Shown in pieces: positions 1 through 6,587 of a stretch of DNA of 64,000 nt; position 1 is the stretch's first letter; the number at the start of each line of letters is the position of its first letter. Below the pieces are notes generated by a model. The model saw only the letters and a list, made by a program, of their open reading frames with translations, was not told where the DNA came from and did not search any database. The position numbers were made by a program, and so were the translations under genes. Location: the NCBI GenBank assembly GCA_964392305.1, contig CAYMPV010000035.1:1-64000 (forward strand), read 5' to 3'. The stretch comes from JACKIC01 sp964392305. GTDB taxonomy: Bacteria > Planctomycetota > UBA1135 > UBA2386.

Positions 1-50
1 GGCGAGCGCCGCATGAGCTAGCCACGTGGCTGTCCGGCGGTTATAATGCT

Positions 51-132
51 GTCTAAACAACACCATGCAGCCGGCCGCGCGCCGCAGCGCCGCAGCGGCG
101 CTCGCCCGGCTGCACGGTCAAAGACGTTGGAC
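51..132 (+). repeat. attC-like site 1
   Basis: An imperfect GTCTAAAC start, inner arms GCAGCCGG and CCGGCTGC around a GC-rich centre, then GTCAAAGAC and a terminal GTTGGAC at 126-132. The right half matches the sites at 3995 and 4563. The left box is a poor RYYYAAC. Confidence 0.6.
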
Positions 133-142
133 CCAACCCGTT

Positions 143-277
143 GTGAGCCTTCCCGACAAGAACGTTGGACCTATCAGGCGAGTCCTGCTGCTCCTGGGTT
201 GTTGGCCACACGTCTGGATCCCGCTCGTGTTCTTGATCGGCTGGATCGCGATCGAGATCCAGAGGAACGCGCGTTGA
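143..277 (+). CDS. Possible small single-helix membrane protein of a cassette
   Basis: A 44-residue frame starting at GTG just after attC-like site 1. After about ten polar residues comes one hydrophobic segment (LLLLGC...PLVFLIGWIAI) and a short charged tail, IEIQRNAR. An ATG at 65 opens the same frame but lies inside the recombination site, so the GTG is preferred on position alone; no clear ribosome binding site is visible. The predicted type is a bitopic membrane peptide of unknown role. It could also be a chance reading frame. Confidence 0.35.
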   Translation: MSLPDKNVGPIRRVLLLLGCWPHVWIPLVFLIGWIAIEIQRNAR

Positions 278-325
278 GTCACTGCTGCTCAAGGGCACCC
301 ATGGGCTGATGCCTGTAGGATGGCG

Positions 326-332
326 GTCCAAC
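326..332 (+). repeat. Orphan attC half-site (R'' box only)
   Basis: GTCCAAC follows the small gene at 143-277 where the left box of an attC should lie. No matching GTTGGAC follows. Recombinase and IS91 remnants begin about 60 bp downstream, so this may be a site cut by that element. A seven-base match alone is weak. Confidence 0.3.
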
Positions 333-390
333 TCTACGCAGCAGCCCGGACCGCGAGATCACGCAACCGCGAGATCCGCAGCGCCGCCCC

Positions 391-699
391 GACATCGACA
401 GCAAGCGCATGTGATTCACGTTCGGCAAGGCAAGGGGCAGAAGGACCGCTTCGTGCCGCTGTCGCCGAGCGTGCTGTCGATCCTGCGCGAACACTTCCGG
501 ATCGCGAGGCCGCGCGACTGCCTGTTCTGCGGCCAGCGTGAAGGACGGTCGATCACGCACTCGGCGATCCAGCGCTTCGTCAAGCGGGTCGAATGTGGCC
601 GGCATCGAGAAGCGCCTGACGCTGCACTGCCTGCGACACTCGTCGGAGCTCGCGGCGACCAAGAGTCCGATCGATCAGCTCGAGGACTTCGTCGAGTAG
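391..699 (+). pseudogene. Frameshifted C-terminal fragment of a tyrosine recombinase, IS91-associated type
   Basis: Three frames must be joined to read the protein. DIDSKRM (391-411) continues after a one-base loss as VIHVRQGKGQKDR and FVPLSPSVLSILREHF, a typical region between the first catalytic Arg and the beta hairpin of phage-integrase-family recombinases. After VKRV, near 592, a second shift leads to AGIEKRLTLHCLRHSSELAA, where HCLRHS matches the H-x-x-R catalytic box; the frame stops at TAG 697-699. The N-terminal half and the catalytic Tyr region are missing. The KGQKDR...PLSP wording resembles recombinases encoded upstream of IS91 transposases more than integron IntI. Not functional. 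Confidence 0.7.
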
Positions 700-704
700 C
701 GCCG

Positions 705-839
705 ATGGCCCGGCCGCCCTTCGATGTGCCCGACGTCATCCGAGCACACGCCGAGGTCTATGCGCAGGCCCACGGCGGTGTCGCGTCGTCGGGCAGGAGA
801 CGCGTGATGCGAAGGCTCACCGCGTGCAGGACCGCTGCG
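705..839 (+). pseudogene. IS91-family transposase, N-terminal fragment
   Basis: Starting from ATG 705, six bases after the recombinase stop, the frame reads MARPPFDVPDVIRAH, then AQAHGG, RRRVMRRL and ACRTAA. This is the conserved N-terminal stretch that precedes the zinc-binding CxxC cluster of IS91-type Y2 transposases. Similarity ends at about residue 45, just before the expected cysteines, so the gene is truncated. The recombinase-then-transposase order is the usual layout of IS91-like elements that carry an accessory integrase, so this and the preceding fragment are probably relics of one insertion. Confidence 0.65.
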
Positions 840-1124
840 CCACCCCGCGCCGCCGGCCCACTCCTTCGCCATGGCTGAGTATCGCCATCGAGACGTTGTC
901 CTTCTCTGTCGTCCGCTGCTCATCAGAGTCACGGACCGGGCCACGCCCACGACCCCACCGCTCCGGCATCGCCATGAACTCGTCGATCGCCGGTCGCTCG
1001 GGTTGGATACCCTGTGCTTCGCCGCCCTCAAGCCCGCCCTTCGGCGATCTCGTCATCGCTTCCGGCAGCACCGCCTCACGACGGCCCCAGCGAAGCACCC
1101 ACCAACGCCCATGACCGCGGCTAC
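840..1124. other. No recognisable gene
   Basis: Between the IS91 relic and the long attC-like site. Reading frames are open on both strands because of the high GC content, but none gives a recognisable family or convincing start. It may be decayed transposon or cassette DNA. Confidence 0.4.
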
Positions 1125-1253
1125 GTCCAACTGATTCTTGCTACCATGGCCGGGACGCTGCCGACTCAGGCCTGTCGCGGACAGGCGCGGTGTCGCACCG
1201 ATTCTCACTGCCGCGAGTTTCGGCCACAGCAGCAAGAATCCCATTCGTTGGGC
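1125..1253 (+). repeat. Long attC-like site (129 bp)
   Basis: GTCCAAC (1125-1131) and GTTGGGC (1247-1253) bracket a second pair of perfect 10-bp arms, GATTCTTGCT and AGCAAGAATC. This is the R''-L'' ... L'-R' layout of an attC site. It is about twice as long as the other sites in the window and its arms are unrelated to the GAGCCGGCGAGC family. The next gene starts 17 bp downstream, as expected for a cassette. Confidence 0.7.
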
Positions 1254-1269
1254 AGGACCAGTGTTCGCG

Positions 1270-2052
1270 ATGACTGTGAGTCGATGTGGAACCTGCGCGC
1301 TCGCGGCGTTGGCGTTGACCGTTGCGTCCGCGTGCACGTCCACCGAAGACCCCGCTACCCAGGGTGAGGTGTCTCCGGCCATAGAGCTCCCGCTCGATGA
1401 TCTGTTCTACTCTTGGCAGTTCAGGCAGGAGCCGTTCGATCCAGGCCAGACCATGGCTCGCGGCCGAGCGGTTGCCGATTGGATTCGCGTGTTGTCCACG
1501 AGTGCAGACATCATGGAACGCAGGCTCGCAGCACACGTCTTGGGGCAGAAGTGCGCGGGCTACTCATTCACTGCCATGCGGTTCAGTTGGCCAAGTCGCG
1601 ACGAACGTCGGGCGATGATCGAGGCCGTTCAACAAGGGCACGTAGGACCAACGGCCCAGGCCCTCGTCCCGGTTCTCGCGAGGGCATTGGACGACGACAA
1701 CGCTGATGTCCGTCAGACCGTCGCCTATGGGTTCGTTCACATTGGTCCAGTTGCGGCCGCCGCCGTTCCCCAACTTCGTCGGATGGTTGAGGACCATGAT
1801 CCCTTCGTGCGCTTGTGGACGGCTCGTGCGCTGCACTGCATCAACCTCGATCCCGACCTGCCACTAAGAACGAACATGGGCGGCCTCAAGGACGAGGATC
1901 CCAAGGTGCGCACGATGGCCGCGTACAACCTGGATCTGATGGGGCTCGATGCTCAGCCCGCCCTCGACGAGTTGCGACGAGTAGCTGTGTCGGACCCCAG
2001 CGAGGATGTGCGGAGCCAAGCCAGGCAGGCTGTCCAATCCGTGTCTCAATGA
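1270..2052 (+). CDS. HEAT-repeat lipoprotein, cassette-borne
   Basis: 260 residues from ATG 1270. The N-terminus has a hydrophobic signal (CALAALALTVASAC) with a lipobox-like VASAC, so an outer-face lipoprotein is predicted. From about residue 110 to the end there are four HEAT-like helical repeats: DNADVRQTVAYGF, DPFVRLWTARAL, DPKVRTMAAYNL and SEDVRSQARQAV, giving an alpha-solenoid probably used for protein binding. The start lies 17 bp after the long attC site. It overlaps the next gene by 4 bp (ATGA), so the two probably form one two-gene cassette. The frame is open further upstream to 1138, but that would run through the recombination site. Function unknown. Confidence 0.75.
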   Translation: MTVSRCGTCALAALALTVASACTSTEDPATQGEVSPAIELPLDDLFYSWQFRQEPFDPGQTMARGRAVADWIRVLSTSADIMERRLAAHVLGQKCAGYSFTAMRFSWPSRDERRAMIEAVQQGHVGPTAQALVPVLARALDDDNADVRQTVAYGFVHIGPVAAAAVPQLRRMVEDHDPFVRLWTARALHCINLDPDLPLRTNMGGLKDEDPKVRTMAAYNLDLMGLDAQPALDELRRVAVSDPSEDVRSQARQAVQSVSQ

Positions 2053-2342
2053 GCGGGGACCTTCAGGAGTGCTGGGCTCGGACGCAAGGACACTTGGGTC
2101 ACGCCGCTGCACTCCTTCCTGCTGGTCTCGTGGAGTCTGACGAAGGCGGACGACTGCACCGATACCGCGAGTGGATCGAGCACAACGAGCTGGAGTTGGC
2201 ACTCGACGAGTTGGAGAGTCTCGGAGGAATCAACCGAGTTCCGCGCGAGTTCTGGGCCCACCTACGTGACGCGGCGCTCGAGATGCAACTCTCAGAGCAC
2301 CGGTTGCGTCTCGACCGTAGGCTGAGGGAGAATGCTGGCTAA
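2049..2342 (+). CDS. Small cytosolic protein, possibly MafI-like immunity family
   Basis: 97 residues with an ATGA overlap to the upstream HEAT lipoprotein. It has no signal or membrane segment and is rich in charged residues and predicted helix. The central segment REWIEHNELELALDELE, followed by FWAHLRDAALEM, resembles the helical pattern of MafI-type immunity and related small helical proteins. That link is by eye and weak. The stop falls inside the next attC-like site, as is common for cassettes. If the immunity reading holds, the lipoprotein partner would be the natural thing to test, but no toxin domain is visible there. Confidence 0.65.
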   Translation: MSGDLQECWARTQGHLGHAAALLPAGLVESDEGGRLHRYREWIEHNELELALDELESLGGINRVPREFWAHLRDAALEMQLSEHRLRLDRRLRENAG

Positions 2343-2404
2343 ATCGCCGCAGGAGCCGGCGAGCGCCCAGAGACGCTCGCAGCTCCCCGTCAGAGACGTT
2401 GCGC
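2335..2404 (+). repeat. attC-like site 3
   Basis: A degenerate left box (GCTAAAT), then AGGAGCCGGCGAGCGCC and a complementary GACGCTCGCAGCT arm, then GTCAGAGAC and GTTGCGC. It shares the inner core with the sites at 3725, 3995 and 4563. Both outer boxes deviate from consensus, so it may be inactive. Confidence 0.55.
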
Positions 2405-2448
2405 GGTTGCGCGGGCGCTCCCGACCTTCGAACCTGGAAGGAATTCTC

Positions 2449-3474
2449 ATGCACAAGTGCACGACTGTTGGCGTGACCGTTCTGGCGATGTCGTGTGCAC
2501 CGCTTGCGGCCCAAGAGCCGACGCTGTCTCCGGAGCACGCGCTGTTGAAGGAGATGGCGGGTGCTTGGAACGTGACCGCGACAGGGCCGACGACAGCCGC
2601 TGGCCAAGCGGGTCCGTCGGCGCAACAGGAGACCTCCGAGTTGGTCTGCGGCGGATTCTGGCTCGAGACCGTCACGCGCGCCGGCAACAGCGAGATGCTC
2701 TGGCTGACCGGCTTCGACCCTGGGCCGCACCGCTTCGTGCGCCTTCGCGTGGCCGGCATGGCGGAACCCGTCCTCGAAGATGGTGAGTTCGACGCGGAAC
2801 ACCGCACCATCATCTGGCGCGGTCGATCCGCTCTGGCCAAGCGGATCGGCTTGCAAGACGTCGTCACGCTGCGCATCGGCGAGGCCCGCGTCGACCGCAC
2901 CATCCGGGTGCCTGGCGGCGGCCAGCCGCTCATCGAACGTGTCTTCGCCCCGGCCAAGCAGGACGAGCGAGCGGTGCCAAAGCGCGAGCAGCCGAAAGCT
3001 CCCGCATCCGAGTACGAACTACTCGCGCAGTTCGCCGGGGATTGGGAGTGCGCGCTCTTGGCGACGATGCCGGGCCAGGAGAAGCCGATACGCAGCACGG
3101 GCCGCATGCGCGAGGAACTCGTCGGCGACGGCTGCTGGTTGCGCTCGTCGTTCGAGAGCGAGTTCGGCGGCAGCAAGATCGAGGGGCGCGGTCTGCTGGG
3201 CTTCGACCGCAAGCAGATGCGTTACGTGCGCTACTGGGTCGACAGCAGCAGTCCCGTGCTGGCGATCTCCTCGAGCGCGCTCGACCCGACCGGCAAGAAG
3301 CTGATCGGCACTGGCACGACCCAGATGTCGGGCGGCGAAGTGACGATCGAAGAAGAGGTCGAACTGGGCAGCGACCTGCGCCGCGTGGTTCAGCGACGGC
3401 GCACGAGCGAAGGCAAGGACGCCGGCACGTTCGAGATGGTGATGATGCGACGACCGCCGCCGAAGGCGAAGTGA
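2449..3474 (+). CDS. Secreted protein with two DUF1579-type domains
   Basis: 341 residues. Start at ATG 2449 with GGAAGG eight bases upstream. An N-terminal signal peptide (VTVLAMSCAPLAAQ) is visible. Two homologous halves follow. Each opens with a HALLKEMAGAWNV or YELLAQFAGDWEC motif, has a CGGFWL or GDGCWL strand, and continues with a GFDPGPHRFVRL or GFDRKQMRYVRYW strand. This is the DUF1579 lipocalin-like pattern, seen in many planctomycete and proteobacterial secreted proteins of unknown function. It sits between attC-like sites 3 and 4, hence is cassette-borne. A ligand-binding barrel is plausible from the fold but not shown. Confidence 0.8.
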   Translation: MHKCTTVGVTVLAMSCAPLAAQEPTLSPEHALLKEMAGAWNVTATGPTTAAGQAGPSAQQETSELVCGGFWLETVTRAGNSEMLWLTGFDPGPHRFVRLRVAGMAEPVLEDGEFDAEHRTIIWRGRSALAKRIGLQDVVTLRIGEARVDRTIRVPGGGQPLIERVFAPAKQDERAVPKREQPKAPASEYELLAQFAGDWECALLATMPGQEKPIRSTGRMREELVGDGCWLRSSFESEFGGSKIEGRGLLGFDRKQMRYVRYWVDSSSPVLAISSSALDPTGKKLIGTGTTQMSGGEVTIEEEVELGSDLRRVVQRRRTSEGKDAGTFEMVMMRRPPPKAK

Positions 3475-3553
3475 CGCCGCGGTCACCGGCCAGGCTGGTG
3501 GCGAAGATGGCGGTGACGCGGACGGATTCCGCATCAGAGGACTGCCAGTCGCC

Positions 3554-3775
3554 ATGGGCGTTGGTCTGGTCGCCGGCAACCTGGTGCAACCGGGCTACAC
3601 CTGGTGGCCGGTTCCGGCGGGCATGGCATTGGGCGTGGTTGGCTGCCCTTGCGGCCCTGGCTCGGCAGGTTGTTGGCGATCCGCGAGCCTCGCGCCCCTG
3701 GTGAAAGACTCTGGTAGAGTCGCCGCCCAACAAGACCTTGGAGCCGGCCAGCGCCCAGAGGCGCTCGCCGGCTGA
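3554..3775 (+). CDS. Doubtful short membrane reading frame, possible relic of the 5964-6413 gene
   Basis: A 73-residue frame whose first part (VGLVAGNLVQPG, WWPVPAGMALGVVG) resembles VGLGVLTGCLVGSG and QWPALAGIVLGMA of the membrane protein at 5964-6413. After about 35 residues the resemblance ends and the frame runs into attC-like site 4. It may be a decayed paralogue or a gene that lost its end. No ribosome binding site is visible. Confidence 0.25.
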   Translation: MGVGLVAGNLVQPGYTWWPVPAGMALGVVGCPCGPGSAGCWRSASLAPLVKDSGRVAAQQDLGAGQRPEALAG

Positions 3776-3793
3776 TGGGCAAACACGTTGGGC
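3725..3793 (+). repeat. attC-like site 4
   Basis: 69 bp with exact outer boxes GCCCAAC and GTTGGGC. The inner arms GGAGCCGGC...AGCGCC and GGCGCT...GCCGGCT contain unpaired bases. The pair with the site at 3995 brackets a complete single-gene cassette. Confidence 0.8.
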
Positions 3794-3817
3794 ATGCGAG
3801 GCCAAGGAGCTGTGCCG

Positions 3818-4045
3818 ATGAACCAGACGATCGTGATCAAGGTGTTCTGCACTCTGCTGATGCTGGCTATGGCCGCAGTGCTCGTCGTCGGGTGGACTGG
3901 CGGGCTTCCGGGTGTCGACCTCGTTTCCGTCGCCGTGGTGTTCACGGGGGCGTTGATCGGTCGGTGCGTCTTGGAGTCGCGTCCAGCGAGCGCTGCCCAA
4001 CAAGACCATGCAGCCGGCGTGCGCCGCAGCGGCGCTCGCGGCTGA
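3818..4045 (+). CDS. Small two-helix membrane protein, cassette-borne
   Basis: 75 residues from ATG 3818 with AAGGAGC upstream at suitable spacing. Two hydrophobic segments are visible: VFCTLLMLAMAAVLVVGW and LVSVAVVFTGALIG. The C-terminal tail is encoded by the left half of the next attC site, so its sequence reflects the recombination site rather than protein selection. This is the clearest complete cassette in the window: site, ribosome binding site, gene, site. No family is recognised; a small inner-membrane protein is the only supportable call. Confidence 0.65.
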   Translation: MNQTIVIKVFCTLLMLAMAAVLVVGWTGGLPGVDLVSVAVVFTGALIGRCVLESRPASAAQQDHAAGVRRSGARG

Positions 4046-4063
4046 TGGTCAAAGACGTTGGGC
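3995..4063 (+). repeat. attC-like site 5
   Basis: 69 bp with exact boxes GCCCAAC and GTTGGGC, inner arms CAGCCGGCGTGCGCCGC and GCGGCGCTCGCGGCTG, and GTCAAAGAC before the right box. Confidence 0.8.
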
Positions 4064-4087
4064 CGACTGGAGCATTCGGGAGTGCTG

Positions 4088-4531
4088 ATGCAGGACACCA
4101 TCAGGGCAGCAAGGATCCTCCTGGTCTCGGCCATGACCGTCTGCGTTCTGGTTGGATGCGCGAGGCGGGCAGCGTCACCGACGATGCGGGAGGTCCTCCT
4201 CGAGTTCATGGCTCCTGGTGGCCGCGAGGAGCAAGTGGAGCGCATCAAGATTGATCGACACCCCTCGGTGGAGTTCGTGACGTCAGACCCTGCGCGAGTC
4301 CATCTGCTGCTGGATTCCCTTCGTGCTCTGAGTTTGGATCCCACGATTGACACGGGGGTCAAGTGGACGAGCTACGGCAGCATGCTTCTAACTCGGAGTG
4401 ACGGCTTTGAGCTCGGTATCGCGTTGATGGCGGTAGACGGCAAGTGCGCCCTGAGGCTCTCCGACACGTACTACTCCGGTGACAAGTCCATCGATGACTG
4501 GTGCGCGGCCGTGGGCGCAGTGCCCAAGTAG
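4088..4531 (+). CDS. Cassette lipoprotein of unknown function
   Basis: 147 residues from ATG 4088, 24 bp after attC-like site 5. A positively charged start and hydrophobic stretch end in the lipobox LVGC, so a lipoprotein is predicted. The mature part of about 120 residues contains HLLLDSLRALSL, KWTSYGSMLLTRSDGFELGIALM and a C-terminal DDWCAAV. The alternating pattern suggests a small alpha/beta fold. No family recognised. An in-frame ATG at 4058 lies at the edge of the recombination site and is less likely as start. The 3' end is followed by attC-like site 6. Confidence 0.7.
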   Translation: MQDTIRAARILLVSAMTVCVLVGCARRAASPTMREVLLEFMAPGGREEQVERIKIDRHPSVEFVTSDPARVHLLLDSLRALSLDPTIDTGVKWTSYGSMLLTRSDGFELGIALMAVDGKCALRLSDTYYSGDKSIDDWCAAVGAVPK

Positions 4532-4562
4532 TGGCCTGCTTGTGGATGAGTGGTAGACTGCG

Positions 4563-4630
4563 GCCCAACACGAAGAGGAGCCGGCGAGCGCCGCAGCGGC
4601 GCTCGCGGCTCAGCGTCAAAGACGTCGGAC
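4563..4630 (+). repeat. attC-like site 6
   Basis: 68 bp beginning with GCCCAAC and ending with GTCGGAC (a T to C change in the consensus GTT). The arms AGCCGGCGAGCGCCGC and GCGGCGCTCGCGGCT pair almost fully with one extra base in the left arm, the typical attC asymmetry. Confidence 0.75.
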
Positions 4631-4652
4631 GGGCCGCACCCCTGCGATCTCG

Positions 4653-5195
4653 ATGAACCGGTGCCTCATCATCTGTGGCTGCTTCGTGGCGCCCATCGCA
4701 TCCGGATGTTCTGCGGTTGACGCCACGCAGCCACCACAAGCGTCGATCCATCAACCGAACGCGAGTGGTCGGCGCTGCTTGACGATCGAGGACGTGAGCA
4801 CGGGTGAGGTCGTTGAGGACCGTCCGACGGACAAGGCATGGCTCCGCCTGCCCTGGATGGTGCCGCTGCTGCGTCGGGATCTCGTCGACGCATGGGGCTT
4901 GATCGAGTCTGCCGAGAGAGCCTACGACCCTGCGCACGTGCTGTTCATCGACGGCAGGACTGGTGTGCTGCACACGAGATTGGGGGACTATCGCTTCCAT
5001 GTCGGCGAGGAGAAGACTGCATCCGGGGTTCACTGGGTGTCTCTGTACCCAGCAGGAGAGCCCGATGGCCGGGACGAAATGCACTGGAGTCTGCCCAACG
5101 ATGAGGGCCAACGGCTGACTCGACTGCTGGATCAGCGCCTCGCAGACAACGCCCCCCTCGCGAAACGACAGGGCTACGTCTCGAAGAGGCTGTGA
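4653..5195 (+). CDS. Cassette lipoprotein of unknown function
   Basis: 180 residues from ATG 4653. The signal CLIICGCFVAPIASGC ends in a lipobox-like IASGC. The mature region has DTQP-like and proline-rich linkers, then LPWMVPLLRRDLVDAW, FIDGRTGVLHTRLGDYRFH and GVHWVSLYPAG, suggesting a mixed alpha/beta domain. No family is recognised. It is flanked by attC-like sites at 4563 and 5211, forming a complete cassette. Together with the genes at 1270, 2449 and 4088 it makes exported proteins the main cargo of the array. Confidence 0.7.
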   Translation: MNRCLIICGCFVAPIASGCSAVDATQPPQASIHQPNASGRRCLTIEDVSTGEVVEDRPTDKAWLRLPWMVPLLRRDLVDAWGLIESAERAYDPAHVLFIDGRTGVLHTRLGDYRFHVGEEKTASGVHWVSLYPAGEPDGRDEMHWSLPNDEGQRLTRLLDQRLADNAPLAKRQGYVSKRL

Positions 5196-5210
5196 CGTGC
5201 TAATGTGGCC

Positions 5211-5309
5211 GTCCAACTCGCCGCAGGAGCCAGCGAGCCGCGGAACACCAAGGGCAAGGCATCCCATCGCACGCAGCTCGCGGCTCAAGCGGCACAGACG
5301 ACGGTAGGC
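5211..5309 (+). repeat. Degenerate attC-like site 7
   Basis: Left box GTCCAAC is intact. The inner arms GGAGCCAGCGAGC and GCTCGCGGCTC are present around a longer, unrelated centre. The right end reads GACGGTAGGC instead of GTTGGAC. Probably a decayed site. Confidence 0.5.
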
Positions 5310-5323
5310 AGCGGAGTCTCGCG

Positions 5324-5659
5324 ATGATCCCAGTGGACGAGGTTGCGCTGATGGAGTTCTTCGGTGTCGCGCCCGAGCCACAGTCCCAAGAGGAGCGCGA
5401 GTTCTTCGCAGCGCCGATGTTCGTCAAGCGAGCCGACGGGCTCGAGCTGCGGGTCTCCATCTCCCGTCAGTTCTGCGATCTCAGACTCGACCTTCGCAAG
5501 GTCGGCCAAGCCACCGCCATGCTGGATCTCGTCGTACCGAGGGTCCGTTCGGTTGGCATCGAGCGCTGCGCCGGTCGCCAGTGGCTTCGGGTTGCGTCCG
5601 AGACTCACGGCGTCGTCGAGCTGGCCGTCGAACCGACCATCCTCATCAAGTCCGCATGA
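5324..5659 (+). CDS. Small hypothetical protein
   Basis: 111 residues from ATG 5324. No signal peptide or membrane segment. The C-terminal 70 residues alternate charged and hydrophobic strands (GLELRVSISRQFCDLRLDLR, QWLRVAS, GVVELAV), suggesting a small beta-rich cytosolic domain. No family is recognised. It lies 14 bp after the degenerate attC-like site and overlaps the next gene by 4 bp (ATGA), so the two are probably co-translated. Confidence 0.55.
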   Translation: MIPVDEVALMEFFGVAPEPQSQEEREFFAAPMFVKRADGLELRVSISRQFCDLRLDLRKVGQATAMLDLVVPRVRSVGIERCAGRQWLRVASETHGVVELAVEPTILIKSA

Positions 5660-5907
5660 CTGATTTCGAAGAACAACAGCAACTCGAGAGGCCAGGTGAT
5701 CCCTCGCTTGCGCGTGAGATCGGGTCGAGTCTCAAAGCTGAGTTTCGCACCTCGATGCGATGGGCCTTCTGGGGAGCAGCACTCGGCGCCATCGTCCTCG
5801 GGGCCGCCGGGCTCTGGTTCTTCGGAACCACAGGGCTCGCGATTGGTGCGGCGATCGGCGCCGTTGCCGCTGGCCTCGGAGCCTGGTTCCTCTATCTGAA
5901 TGCATGA
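5656..5907 (+). CDS. Small membrane protein with glycine-rich hairpin
   Basis: 83 residues from ATG 5656, overlapping the preceding stop by 4 bp. An acidic and polar N-terminal half (DFEEQQQLERP) is followed by two closely spaced hydrophobic helices rich in Gly and Ala (WGAALGAIVLGAAGLWFF, LAIGAAIGAVAAGLGAWFL). The predicted form is a helical hairpin in the inner membrane. No family is recognised. The pair with the upstream gene looks like one transcription unit or cassette. Confidence 0.55.
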   Translation: MTDFEEQQQLERPGDPSLAREIGSSLKAEFRTSMRWAFWGAALGAIVLGAAGLWFFGTTGLAIGAAIGAVAAGLGAWFLYLNA

Positions 5908-5963
5908 AAGCCGCCGTGCCAGAAGCAGTGCGGCAGAACCTCACGGACGTTGGGGCGACAGAC

Positions 5964-6413
5964 ATGAGCGGCAAGGTGAGATTCGCAAGCGATGCCAGAG
6001 GATGGCTCTTCGCCGTGGGCCTTGGCGTGCTCACCGGCTGCCTCGTTGGCTCGGGCGCGATGGACAGCTACACGCACGCCCAGTGGCCGGCTTTGGCGGG
6101 CATCGTGTTGGGCATGGCAATCCCCCTGGCGGCCCCCGCTCGGCCAGTCCGACTGGCATTCTGCGGAGCCAGCGTCGCCGTGGTGGCGGCGGTAGCGATG
6201 ATCGTCTCGGGCCAACTCCAGAGCGGACGTTGGCCCATCGCCGACGAAGTCGCGGTCGCCCTGTACGGGACGGCAACCCAGGCAGCCATGCGGGCTGCAG
6301 TCATCCTGGGCGTCCTGCTCGGTGCTCCATGTCTGATCGGCGCTGCCCTGGTCGACGTTGTCAGGCGCCGCTACACGCGCGAAGATGCCGCCCCGACTTG
6401 GCGCAACGGCTGA
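5964..6413 (+). CDS. Small polytopic membrane protein
   Basis: 149 residues from ATG 5964. Four hydrophobic segments are visible: FAVGLGVLTGCLVGSG, LAGIVLGMAIPLAAP, FCGASVAVVAAVAMIV and AAVILGVLLGAPCLIGAALV. A basic C-terminal tail follows. An in-frame ATG at 5904 overlaps the previous stop (ATGA) and would add 20 residues without hydrophobic character. The 3554-3775 frame looks like a partial copy of its first half. No family is recognised. Confidence 0.55.
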   Translation: MSGKVRFASDARGWLFAVGLGVLTGCLVGSGAMDSYTHAQWPALAGIVLGMAIPLAAPARPVRLAFCGASVAVVAAVAMIVSGQLQSGRWPIADEVAVALYGTATQAAMRAAVILGVLLGAPCLIGAALVDVVRRRYTREDAAPTWRNG

Positions 6414-6587
6414 CGCGCCCCACAGGGTGCACGATCGAACAATCGCGCGAGGAACCCCGTGAGTCGACACGAGACCAAGTGTGAGGAAGCCATCGAGGTA
6501 CTGCCCCGGACGCAAGGAAGCTGAACGCGCGGGACCACGGCTGAGCGTGAGAGATGTCGAACGAGACAACGAGATCGCAGGGATGTG

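Larger units (their letters stand above)
51..5309 (+). mobile_element. Integron-type gene cassette array lacking an intact integrase (CALIN-like)
   Basis: Small + strand genes alternate with imperfect palindromes of about 70 bp that begin with GCCCAAC or GTCCAAC and end with GTTGGGC, GTTGGAC or GTCGGAC. These match the R'' (RYYYAAC) and R' (GTTRRRY) boxes of integron attC sites. The inner arms share a GAGCCGGCGAGCGCC / GGCGCTCGCGGCT core with unpaired bases in one arm, as expected of attC hairpins. Each cassette has a gene followed by a site in the standard orientation. No intact integrase gene is visible; the only tyrosine recombinase is a broken fragment at 391-699 that looks IS91-associated. 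The array may continue to the left of the window. Genes from 5324 to 9710 could be older cassettes whose sites have decayed; this last point is inference. Confidence 0.7.

Noticed and set aside
131..170. A second attC-like site right after site 1 (second GTTGGAC at 164)
   Set aside because: No complementary GTCCAAC or inner arms are present and the stretch lies inside the small reading frame.
391..699. Integron integrase (IntI) remnant
   Set aside because: The readable blocks (KGQKDR, PLSPSVL, HCLRHS) fit IS91-associated recombinases better, an IS91 transposase start follows directly, and no integron-integrase-specific insertion can be seen in the short fragment.
2335..5309. Repeated palindromes as a CRISPR array
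   Set aside because: The repeats are separated by whole genes, not by 25-40 bp spacers, and are themselves 68-99 bp hairpins with integron-type outer boxes.
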